The translations under genes and the position numbers were made by a program. Shown in pieces: positions 24,474 to 31,843 of a DNA stretch of 55,489 nucleotides (position 1 is its first letter; each line of letters opens with the position of its first letter). The notes below the pieces were generated by a model. The model searched no databases. It saw only the letters and a list, made by a program, of their open reading frames with translations, and was not told where the DNA came from. This DNA comes from Bacteroidales bacterium (GTDB lineage: Bacteria > Bacteroidota > Bacteroidia > Bacteroidales > UBA932), in assembly GCA_017446775.1 (NCBI GenBank), contig JAFSQE010000011.1, positions 1 through 55,489 of the forward strand. The letters run 5' to 3'.

Positions 24474-25085
24474 TTATGAAGGTTTATTGTCAAGGTCTTT
24501 AAGTATCTGCCCGATATAATCCAGAAGCTGCTCTTTGCCGGTTCCGTTCTCTGCGGAGGTGGCAAATATCTCCGGCAGCGGCTCCCAGTATTTGCCTATG
24601 GCCGCCTTCATTGCGGCGATGCGGCTTAAGAGCGCATTTATGCCCAGCTTGTCGCACTTGGTGAGCACGATGGCAAACGGCACCCCTTTCTCTCCCAGCG
24701 AAAGCAGAAACTCCAGGTCATTCTTAAGCAGGTCGTGCCGGCTGTCAAGCAGCACAAACAGCAGCGCCAGATCGGAACTGTTGTCTATATAGTCGGATAT
24801 CATCGCCGCCAGCCTGTCCCTGTGCGCTTTTGAAACCTGGGCGTATCCATATCCGGGCAAATCTACCAGATACCAGCTGTCGTTGATTAAAAAGTGGTTG
24901 ATGCACTGGGTCTTGCCAGGTTTGGAAGAGGTGTGGGCTAGAGAAGAATTGCCTGTGAGGCAATTGATTAGCGAAGATTTACCGACGTTAGAGCGGCCGA
25001 TAAAGGCAAATTCTATTCTTGCGGGGGTCGGCCTGCTGGCAGCTGAAACACAGCTTGCGACATATATTGCCTTTGTGATTTTCAT
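24474..25085 (-). CDS. engB: Ribosome biogenesis GTP-binding protein YihA/YsxC
   Basis: 203 residues from ATG 25085. This GTPase helps assemble the large ribosomal subunit. G1 is FIGRSNVGKSSLINCLTG, G3 is VDLPGYGYAQVSK, G4 is LTKCDKLG and G5 is FATSAENGTG. An in-frame ATG at 25097 exists, but the -7 box TATTTTTG ends at 25105, leaving no room for a leader. Family members start MxIxxAxF, matching MKITKAIYVASC. It is the first gene of engB-prs-nadE plus the small Cys-rich gene. Confidence 0.95.
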   Translation of the reverse strand: MKITKAIYVASCVSAASRPTPARIEFAFIGRSNVGKSSLINCLTGNSSLAHTSSKPGKTQCINHFLINDSWYLVDLPGYGYAQVSKAHRDRLAAMISDYIDNSSDLALLFVLLDSRHDLLKNDLEFLLSLGEKGVPFAIVLTKCDKLGINALLSRIAAMKAAIGKYWEPLPEIFATSAENGTGKEQLLDYIGQILKDLDNKPS

Positions 25086-25104
25086 ATTGCCGCTCATAAC
25101 TATG

Positions 25105-25133
25105 CAAAAATATAAAAAAATGTTTTATCTTTA
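25105..25133. promoter_or_regulatory. Divergent promoters for engB and xseA
   Basis: Minus strand: TATTTTTG (25112 to 25105), a perfect -7 box for engB. Plus strand: TATCTTTA (25126-25133), a near-perfect -7 box for xseA, 17 nt before its ATG. Confidence 0.65.
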
Positions 25134-25149
25134 TTAGGTTCAAAAAATA

Positions 25150-26319
25150 ATGGAAGGAACAATTTATACACTGCAGCAGCTGCTGTTGGGAGTGAGGGAT
25201 GCGATAGATAATGCCTTCCCCGTTTCTGTGTGGGTGAAAGGGGAGATTGCATCCTGCAGCGTGAACCGCAGCGGCCACTGCTACATGAACCTGATAGAGA
25301 AGAATATCCTCACCGGGGCGCTTTTGGCAGAGGTCCGGGCGATAATCTGGAGCTCCCGATACCGCTCCCTGGCCACCCGCTTCGCTTCGGAGACCGGGCG
25401 CAACATAGAGGACGGGATGAATATCCTTGCCCTGGCCACCGTGCAGTATTCGGAGCTGTACGGACTCTCGCTGATTATTGAGGACATAGACCCCTCGTTC
25501 ACCGCCGGAGAAGCGTTTTTGGAGCGGCAGCGTACCATCGACCGCCTTACAGAAGAGGGGATGATGGATCTCAATGCGCAGCATCAGATGCCCGCTTTGC
25601 CCAGGCGGCTGGCGGTGATATCTGCAGCGACTGCGGCCGGCTACGGCGACTTTATGGAGCATCTGCACGGCAACCCCTACGGATTCCGCTTTTACAGCGA
25701 GCTGTTCACCGCCCCCATGCAGGGGGCAGAGGCGCCGGCGGGGATAATCGCTGCCTTGGAAAAGGTTGCAGAGCGTGCCGGCGATTTTGACGCGGTGCTT
25801 TTGTTGCGCGGCGGCGGTTCGGCAACCGACCTGGCCTGCTTCGACAACTACGAGCTGGCGCTCAACATCGCCCAGTTCCCGATGCCGGTGTTAACCGCGA
25901 TAGGTCACGAACGGGATCTCCATGTGGCCGATATGGTGGCCTTTGAACACCTCAAGACCCCCACTGCACTTGCAGATTATTTCGTGGATATCTTTGCAAC
26001 GGAAGATTATGCCCTGCAGACCCTGTTCGGCAGGCTATCGCTGGCGGTGCGCACCAAAGCGGGGGAGCAGCGGCAGCGGCTGGCAAACTGCGTGGCCCGT
26101 GTCCGCGGGGCGGTTAACCTGCACCTGGCATCGGAGCGGCAGCGCCTGGATATGATCCAGTACCGCATCGGGGCGCTCAATCCCGCGTCGATACTTGCAA
26201 AGGGGTTCTCGCTCACCTTGAAAGATGGCCGCAGGGTCACCTCTACCACACAACTCAGCGCCGGGGATGATATCACAATAATCCTGGCCGACGGCAATGC
26301 AAAAGGAAAAGTATTATAG
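25150..26319 (+). CDS. xseA: Exodeoxyribonuclease VII large subunit
   Basis: 389 residues. XseA is the catalytic subunit of exonuclease VII, which degrades single-stranded DNA in both directions. The N-terminal OB fold covers about 1-110 (VSVWVKGEIASCSVNRSGHC). The catalytic domain has LPRRLAVISAATAAGYGDFM, VLLLRGGGSATDLACFDNYE, VLTAIGHERDLHVADMVAFE and KTPTALADYFVDIF. The coiled-coil stretch is shorter than in E. coli, as is common in this phylum. The stop is followed 2 bp later by xseB. Confidence 0.95.
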   Translation: MEGTIYTLQQLLLGVRDAIDNAFPVSVWVKGEIASCSVNRSGHCYMNLIEKNILTGALLAEVRAIIWSSRYRSLATRFASETGRNIEDGMNILALATVQYSELYGLSLIIEDIDPSFTAGEAFLERQRTIDRLTEEGMMDLNAQHQMPALPRRLAVISAATAAGYGDFMEHLHGNPYGFRFYSELFTAPMQGAEAPAGIIAALEKVAERAGDFDAVLLLRGGGSATDLACFDNYELALNIAQFPMPVLTAIGHERDLHVADMVAFEHLKTPTALADYFVDIFATEDYALQTLFGRLSLAVRTKAGEQRQRLANCVARVRGAVNLHLASERQRLDMIQYRIGALNPASILAKGFSLTLKDGRRVTSTTQLSAGDDITIILADGNAKGKVL

Positions 26320-26321
26320 AT

Positions 26322-26513
26322 ATGGCAGAAAAACTCACATACAAACAGGCTCTTGAAAAGCTCGAGGCGCTGGTGGCGGTTATAGAGGATCCCGACCATC
26401 CGCTGGATAAGATCCAGGGAGAGGTGGAGCAGGCAATGCGCCTTGTGGAGTATTGCAAGCAGTGCCTTGCAGGTACAGAGAAAGAACTGATGGACATAAT
26501 AGACAACAAGTAG
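26322..26513 (+). CDS. xseB: Exodeoxyribonuclease VII small subunit
   Basis: 63 residues, typical for XseB, which wraps around XseA in the active complex. The family pattern is visible in LTYKQALEKLEALVAVIED and the acidic helical hairpin GEVEQAMRLVEYCKQCL. It sits between xseA and glgB with gaps of 2 and 4 bp. Confidence 0.93.
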   Translation: MAEKLTYKQALEKLEALVAVIEDPDHPLDKIQGEVEQAMRLVEYCKQCLAGTEKELMDIIDNK

Positions 26514-26517
26514 CCGT

Positions 26518-28500
26518 ATGAAGATGTTATACGATAACGACCCCTGGCTTAACCCGTTCAAAGGGGCGATAGAAGCCCGCAAAAGGCGGATACTTGCGGC
26601 CAAGAGGGCGATTGCCGGAGAAAAAGGGAGGCTTTACGATGCGGTGAACAACCACCTCTACTATACGCTGCACACAGAAGGCGGCTGCCGCGTCTTCCGC
26701 GAATGGGCCCCGACTGCATCCAGGATATACCTTATCGGCGATTTCAACGGCTGGAAAAAGACGGAACGATACGCACTGCAGCCCACCGGCGGCGGGAATT
26801 GGGAGATACGTGTGCCGGTGGACGAGATTGCCCACGGCAGCCTTTACAAGTGGTATGTAGAGTGGCCCGGCGGGGGAGGGGAACGGATCCCGGCCTACGC
26901 CACCCGTTGCGTGCAGGATCCCGTAACAAAGGTCTTCTCTGCGCAGGTGTGGGAGCCGCAGCAACCATACGCGTGGCGCAACGATGGCCGCATCAAGGTA
27001 GAGAATCCCCTGATATACGAGACCCACATCGGAATGAGCGGCGAGCAGGAGGGGGTAGCCACCTTTGTAAGCTTCAGGGAGAACGTGCTGCCGCGCATCG
27101 CCGACCTTGGATACAACACCATCCAGATAATGGCCCTGCAGGAGCATCCGTACTACGGCTCGTTCGGCTATCAGGTCTCCAACTTCTTTGCCCTCTCCAG
27201 CCGCTATGGCACCCCGGAAGAGTTCAAAGAGCTGGTAGATGCCGCTCACGGCTGTGGCATTGCGGTTATCATGGATATCGTCCACTCGCACGCCGTAAAG
27301 AACGAGGCCGAGGGGCTAAGCCGCCTCGACGGCTCCTATACGACCTATTTCCACGAAGGGGCAAGGGGCAATCACCCCGCATGGGATTCCCGCTGCTTTG
27401 ACTATGGCAAGGGCCAGACGCAGTATTTTCTGCTGGCCAACTGCAAATACTGGATGGAGGAATATCACCTGGACGGGTTCCGCTTCGACGGCGTTACCAG
27501 CATGCTCTATCTGGACCACGGCCTGGGGCGCGACTTCAGTGGCTACGGGCAATATTTTGACTCTGGCGTAGACGAAGATGCGGTTACATACCTGGCCCTG
27601 GCTAACATCCTGATAAAGGAGATAAATCCCGACTCCATCACCATTGCAGAGGATATGAGCGGGATGGCGGGGCTGGCGGCACCCGTCGCCTGCGGCGGTG
27701 TGGGCTTTGACTACCGCATGAGCATGGGCGTGCCAGACATGTGGATCAAGATAATAAAGGAGACCGACGACCACGACTGGAGCATGGGCAACCTGTGGTA
27801 CGAACTCACAAACAAGCGTGCCGACGAGCGCACGGTGAGCTATGCCGAATGTCACGACCAGGCGCTGGTAGGCGATAAGACCATCATCTTCCGCCTGATA
27901 GACAAGCAGATGTACTATTCGATGGACAAGGCCTCCCAAAGCCAGATTGTAGATCGCGGGCTGGCGCTGCACAAGATGATCCGCCTGGTTACGCTGGCCA
28001 CCGCGGGCGACGGCTACCTGAACTTCATGGGCAACGAATTCGGCCATCCGGAGTGGATAGATTTCCCCCGCGAGGGGAATGGATGGTCCTATGCCCACGC
28101 CCGCCGGCTGTGGAGCATAAGCGACCGCGACGACTTGCACTACAAGGCGCTGCGGGAGTTTGACAAGGACATGATACACCTCTTTGCAAAAGAGAAACTG
28201 CTCCAGAAGGGGCACTACTGCTGGTGCGCAGACGATGCTGCCAAGATTCTGGCCTTTACCCGCGGCGACTATCTGTTTGTGTTCAACTTCAATCCGGAGC
28301 AATCTTTTGCCGATTATGCTTTCAAGGCGCCCCAGGGGAGCTGGCAGATTGTGCTGGACAGCGACAGCGCCCGCTACGACGGCTTCTGCCGCAACGACAG
28401 CAGCGTGGTTCACACAACCCTTACAAACAGAAAGGGAGACCAGATGCTGATGCTCTATCTCCCTTCCAGAACGGTTATCGTCTTAAAAAAGATCTCTTAA
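26518..28500 (+). CDS. glgB: 1,4-alpha-glucan branching enzyme (GH13, eukaryote-like)
   Basis: 660 residues. It introduces alpha-1,6 branches into glycogen. An N-terminal CBM48 (FREWAPTASRIYLIGDFNGW, about 60-80) leads into the GH13 barrel: VIMDIVHSHAVKN, YHLDGFRFDGVTSMLYLDHG (nucleophile Asp), SITIAEDMSGM (acid/base Glu) and VSYAECHDQALVGD. MGNEFGHPEWIDFPREGNGW is the hallmark of the eukaryotic-type branch. It follows xseB by 4 bp, and its stop overlaps the convergent lipoprotein stop by 4 bp. The other glycogen genes lie 3-12 kb further on the opposite strand. Confidence 0.96.
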   Translation: MKMLYDNDPWLNPFKGAIEARKRRILAAKRAIAGEKGRLYDAVNNHLYYTLHTEGGCRVFREWAPTASRIYLIGDFNGWKKTERYALQPTGGGNWEIRVPVDEIAHGSLYKWYVEWPGGGGERIPAYATRCVQDPVTKVFSAQVWEPQQPYAWRNDGRIKVENPLIYETHIGMSGEQEGVATFVSFRENVLPRIADLGYNTIQIMALQEHPYYGSFGYQVSNFFALSSRYGTPEEFKELVDAAHGCGIAVIMDIVHSHAVKNEAEGLSRLDGSYTTYFHEGARGNHPAWDSRCFDYGKGQTQYFLLANCKYWMEEYHLDGFRFDGVTSMLYLDHGLGRDFSGYGQYFDSGVDEDAVTYLALANILIKEINPDSITIAEDMSGMAGLAAPVACGGVGFDYRMSMGVPDMWIKIIKETDDHDWSMGNLWYELTNKRADERTVSYAECHDQALVGDKTIIFRLIDKQMYYSMDKASQSQIVDRGLALHKMIRLVTLATAGDGYLNFMGNEFGHPEWIDFPREGNGWSYAHARRLWSISDRDDLHYKALREFDKDMIHLFAKEKLLQKGHYCWCADDAAKILAFTRGDYLFVFNFNPEQSFADYAFKAPQGSWQIVLDSDSARYDGFCRNDSSVVHTTLTNRKGDQMLMLYLPSRTVIVLKKIS

Positions 28501-29618
28501 AGATTGTCGGCAACGATTTTTGCCACCTCGGCCGGGTCGTAAACATCCTTGGCCAGGATGTCGCAGTCACGGCTGATTATGAACATGGTGGGAATAGAGT
28601 TCAGGTTGTATGCCGCAACTGCCGGTGATGCGAGCCCCAGCCCGTCGTTGACGCATGTCCAGGGAAGCTTCTGATTGCGGACAGATGTCGCCCAGGCGGT
28701 CTTGTCGCTGTCTACGCAGACCTGGTAGATCTCAAACCCGCGGCTGTGGTATTTCTCGTATACCGGCACCATCTCCAGGTTGAACACCTTGTGCTCGTCC
28801 TGAGCAATGCTCCAGAAAGAGAGCAGGATAACCTTGCCGAACATTTCGCTAAGGGCATGCTCCTTGCCGTCAAAGTCGGTCATCTTTATCTCGGGCACCC
28901 CGTAGGTGGCTTCGCTTAACTTCTTCGCCATCTGGTCGGCGTTGTCACGGGCTTCGATGGCCTTTGTGATAGCCTTCACATAATCGTTGGAAGGATATTT
29001 CTGGGCCAGGGAGTCGCGTATAGCGGTGAAGATATACACATCCGTGGGCTCCTGGAATACGTACAGCTGGTCGTTGAACTTCTGGAACAGGGCGGCGGCC
29101 GATGTTATCGAGAAGGGGTTCTCCACCACCTGGCGCAGCAGGGCGCGCTTGTGCTGGATATAGATTCTGGATAGCTGGACATTCTCGTCGGCGGGGGCCT
29201 CTGCAAGCACCTTCTCCATCGCGGCAGTGCTCTGGGCCATCAGGTTGTCCATCTGCAGCAGCAGGCGGCTGTCCTCAGACCCCTCTACCTGGTAGCATCC
29301 AAGGGTATCGGCAATCACGCCGATGCGGTCTTTATCGGCAGCCACGACTCCGGCCAGCTTGGTGTCGTTGTGGTAGAAGTAGTAGAATACCGGGTTCTCT
29401 GCATCGGGCAGATCGACCTTACAGGTCAGATGCCCCTTGGCGTCGGTTGCAAGGCTGTCTACGAAAGAAAGCTTGTTGTAATCGAGCCGGTACAGCTCAA
29501 CATTGGTGGCGGCGCCCTCTTTTAAATCCAGAGTCACCGTCGCTGCCGGTTTGCTGCAGGATGCTGCAAGCAGCAGCACAACCAGCGGGAGGAGATATCT
29601 TTTCATACGTAATGTCAT
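28497..29618 (-). CDS. Thioredoxin-like (AhpC/TSA) lipoprotein lacking the CxxC motif
   Basis: 373 residues. A lipoprotein signal (RYLLPLVVLLLAASC) precedes an N-terminal beta domain like DUF4369 (TVTLDLKEGAATNVELYRLD) and a helical linker. The C-terminal thioredoxin fold shows FDGKEHALSEMFGKVILLSF. Where redox members have WCxxC, this has SFWSIAQDEHKVF at Trp269, so both active-site cysteines are gone. It keeps NSIPTMFIISRDCDILAKDV with the cis-Pro. It should be an envelope protein without disulfide exchange. ATG 29618 overlaps the HIT stop (ATGA); ATG 29606 is an equally plausible start. Confidence 0.88.
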   Translation of the reverse strand: MTLRMKRYLLPLVVLLLAASCSKPAATVTLDLKEGAATNVELYRLDYNKLSFVDSLATDAKGHLTCKVDLPDAENPVFYYFYHNDTKLAGVVAADKDRIGVIADTLGCYQVEGSEDSRLLLQMDNLMAQSTAAMEKVLAEAPADENVQLSRIYIQHKRALLRQVVENPFSITSAAALFQKFNDQLYVFQEPTDVYIFTAIRDSLAQKYPSNDYVKAITKAIEARDNADQMAKKLSEATYGVPEIKMTDFDGKEHALSEMFGKVILLSFWSIAQDEHKVFNLEMVPVYEKYHSRGFEIYQVCVDSDKTAWATSVRNQKLPWTCVNDGLGLASPAVAAYNLNSIPTMFIISRDCDILAKDVYDPAEVAKIVADNL

Positions 29619-30013
29619 TTGTTGAATTCTGCTGCGATGGCTGCGGCAATCTCTTTGAACCGCTCCGGGGAGAGGGATTTCTTCTCGCCGCGGAAGTCCA
29701 TGTCGCTCTCTTTCTGCAGGGGGACCAGGTGGATGTGGGCGTGGGGAACCTCCATGCCCAGCACTGCTACGCCGACCCTTTTGCAGGGGATGGCCCGCCC
29801 TATTGCCTCTGCCACCTTCTTGGCAAATGCGGTGAGCCCGGCATAGGTCTCTTCGTCCAGGTCAAAGATATAGTCAACCTCCTTTTTGGGGATAACCAGG
29901 GTGTGCCCCTCTACCATGGGGTTGATGTCCAGAAATGCGAAGTAGTTCTCGCTCTCTGCAACTTTATACGAGGGGATTTCGCCCGCTGCGATTTTGGAGA
30001 AAATGGTTGCCAT
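29615..30013 (-). CDS. HIT-family nucleotide hydrolase/transferase
   Basis: 132 residues. The histidine triad is HAHIHLVPLQ near residue 98. TIFSKIAAGEIPSYKVAESE and GHTLVIPKKEVDYIFDL match Hint-type purine phosphoramidases. It lies 3 bp after greA and overlaps the thioredoxin-like gene by 4 bp, so the three form one operon. Confidence 0.93.
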   Translation of the reverse strand: MATIFSKIAAGEIPSYKVAESENYFAFLDINPMVEGHTLVIPKKEVDYIFDLDEETYAGLTAFAKKVAEAIGRAIPCKRVGVAVLGMEVPHAHIHLVPLQKESDMDFRGEKKSLSPERFKEIAAAIAAEFNK

Positions 30014-30016
30014 GGC

Positions 30017-30487
30017 TTATATGCTTATGTCAAGGATTTCAAACTGCATAAGTCCGGAAGGGACCTGCACATCCACGGTTTCGCCCTTGCCGTGGCCCAG
30101 CAGAGCCTTAGCGATGGGTGTGCCCACCGCCAGCTTGCCCTCGCGGAAGTTGGCCTCTGTCTCGCCCACGATGGTATATTCCATAACGGCGCCGTTCTTG
30201 GTATTCTTGATTTTGACCTTGTTGAGCATCTGCACCTTATCGGTGTTGAGCTTGCTCTCGTCTATTACCCTTGCGTTGGCAAGCATATCCTGCAGCTTGC
30301 TTATCTTGAGCTCCAGCAGCCCCTGGGCCTCGCGGGCTGCATCGTATTCTGCATTCTCGCTCAGATCGCCCTTGTCGCGGGCCTCTGCAATAGCCTTTGA
30401 TATCACCGGACGCTCTGCAATCGCCTCTGCCAATTGTTGTTTGAGGTCGTCAAGACCTTTTTGTGTCAAATAATGTATTTCTGCCAT
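30017..30487 (-). CDS. greA: Transcription elongation factor GreA
   Basis: 156 residues. GreA enters the RNA polymerase secondary channel and stimulates cleavage of backtracked RNA. The N-terminal coiled coil (about 1-75) has the acidic tip DKGDLSENAEYDAAREAQ. The C-terminal FKBP-like domain has YTIVGETEANFREGKLAVGT and IAKALLGHGKGETVDVQVPS. It is preceded by an unusual leader with an intrinsic-terminator structure between promoter and start codon. Confidence 0.96.
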   Translation of the reverse strand: MAEIHYLTQKGLDDLKQQLAEAIAERPVISKAIAEARDKGDLSENAEYDAAREAQGLLELKISKLQDMLANARVIDESKLNTDKVQMLNKVKIKNTKNGAVMEYTIVGETEANFREGKLAVGTPIAKALLGHGKGETVDVQVPSGLMQFEILDISI

Positions 30488-30491
30488 ATCG

Positions 30492-30559
30492 ATAAAAAAT
30501 TAAAGAATCCCCTTTGCCGGGGACCCTTCTTTCTCAAGTCCTAATTATGTACAAATGTA
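30492..30559 (-). promoter_or_regulatory. greA leader: promoter followed by terminator/attenuator hairpin
   Basis: Minus strand: -7 box TACATTTG (30559 to 30552). Then, within the predicted leader, AAAGAA-GGG-TCCCC, loop GGCAAA, GGGGA-TTCTTT (30532 to 30502), followed by AA and six T (30499-30494). That is a textbook intrinsic terminator lying after the promoter and 5 bp before the ATG. It could end transcripts from the upstream gene, attenuate greA, or both. Confidence 0.7.
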
Positions 30560-30581
30560 TAAATAATTTTGGAATATCCTG

Positions 30582-30947
30582 CTAATATTTTTCGTAGCCG
30601 GGGGACATGATCTCTGAATAGACCACCAGTTTCACCGGGTCGATCTCCATCCCGGAGTCTTTGCCGGCAGCTTTCGGTGTCTTTGCGGGCGCTGCCTCTT
30701 CCTTTGCTTCGGCGGTTTCGGCAGCCTCGGCAACTTCGGTGGCCCGCTCCCCCTCTGCGAACGGCTGCTGATTAGCCTCCGGGGCGGGGGCGACGTCCGG
30801 CTCTGAAGCAAACTGCAGTATATCATCCAGTGCGGTTTTGCCGACAGCCGGACTGGGATGTGCGCTGGCTTTCCTGGCGGCCTTGGCAATAACGACGATA
30901 ACGGTGATTATAAGCCAGAACAGAAATATAAACAGAGATGATTCCAT
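30582..30947 (-). CDS. Unknown single-pass membrane protein with acidic Ala/Glu-rich tail
   Basis: 121 residues. One N-terminal membrane segment (LFIFLFWLIITVIVVIA, about 5-21) is followed by a basic stretch, then a low-complexity Ala/Glu/Pro/Lys region (about 50-95). It ends in a conserved-looking VKLVVYSEIMSPGYEKY. I recall short Bacteroidota proteins ending in YSEI-x-Y but no function. It begins 11 bp downstream of ribF. Confidence 0.7.
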   Translation of the reverse strand: MESSLFIFLFWLIITVIVVIAKAARKASAHPSPAVGKTALDDILQFASEPDVAPAPEANQQPFAEGERATEVAEAAETAEAKEEAAPAKTPKAAGKDSGMEIDPVKLVVYSEIMSPGYEKY

Positions 30948-30958
30948 ACCGGTTGGTT

Positions 30959-31843
30959 TTATATGCCGAATAAATCCCGTGTCTGTCTGATATCAACCGC
31001 AAGCTGCTTGACCAGCATATCCACAGAGGCGAACTTTTGCTCGTCGCGCAGTTTGGCGCAAAAGTCACACTTGATGCCGAGGCCGTAAATCTCTTCGTCA
31101 AAATCGAGGATGTGGGTCTCTATCACCAGCGCCTTATCGTTGCACACCGTGGGGCGGAAGCCGATGTTGCAAACGCCGTAGTAGCTGCCCCCCTCAACAA
31201 AGACCTTCACGGCATACACGCCGCGCTCCGGTATCACTTTGAGCGGTTCGTAGAGCTGCATGTTGGCGGTGGGGAAGCCTATCTTGTGGCCGATGCCGTT
31301 GCCGGCGACAACCGCACCCTCCAGCCGGTATTCGTAACCCAGCAGCCTGTTTGCCCGCTCTATCCCTCCGGTAGCAACCAGATTGCGGATATAGGTAGAG
31401 CTGATGGTGTTGTACTGGTCGGATACGCTGCCCGCCTTTATGGTCATCAGCCCCAGGTCCTGCGCCACTGCTGTGACGTCGGTATTGAACTGGGTATTGC
31501 CCAGCCGGTGGTCGTATCCCACAATCAGCGCAGAGGCGCCTATTCTGCCGATGATATACTCCCGGATGAACTGCTCGCAGCTGACGCGGCTCAGTTCCCG
31601 GGTGAAGTCTATCACATGCACCTGGTCTACGCCGCACGCTTTCAGCCGCTCTTTTTTCTCTTCCAGGGAGTTGAGCAGCCGCAACTCGCGGGCATCCTGA
31701 CGGAGAACCCCACGCGGATGGGGCCAGAAAGTGACCACCGCACTCTCCGCCCCGCGCGCTTTTGCCGTCTGGCAGAGAGTGTCGATCACTTTGCGGTGGC
31801 CCAGGTGGACCCCGTCAAAGAAGCCTGTAGTCGCTATAACCAT
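30959..31843 (-). CDS. ribF: Bifunctional riboflavin kinase/FAD synthetase
   Basis: 294 residues. RibF makes FMN and then FAD. The N-terminal nucleotidyltransferase shows TTGFFDGVHLGHRKVIDTLC, GYDHRLGN and ISSTYIRNLV. The C-terminal kinase shows GNGIGHKIGFPTANMQL and YYGVCNIGFRPTV with ETHILDFDEEIYG. Its start overlaps the end of the glycogen fusion gene by 10 bp, so it is translated from the glycogen transcript. Confidence 0.95.
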   Translation of the reverse strand: MVIATTGFFDGVHLGHRKVIDTLCQTAKARGAESAVVTFWPHPRGVLRQDARELRLLNSLEEKKERLKACGVDQVHVIDFTRELSRVSCEQFIREYIIGRIGASALIVGYDHRLGNTQFNTDVTAVAQDLGLMTIKAGSVSDQYNTISSTYIRNLVATGGIERANRLLGYEYRLEGAVVAGNGIGHKIGFPTANMQLYEPLKVIPERGVYAVKVFVEGGSYYGVCNIGFRPTVCNDKALVIETHILDFDEEIYGLGIKCDFCAKLRDEQKFASVDMLVKQLAVDIRQTRDLFGI

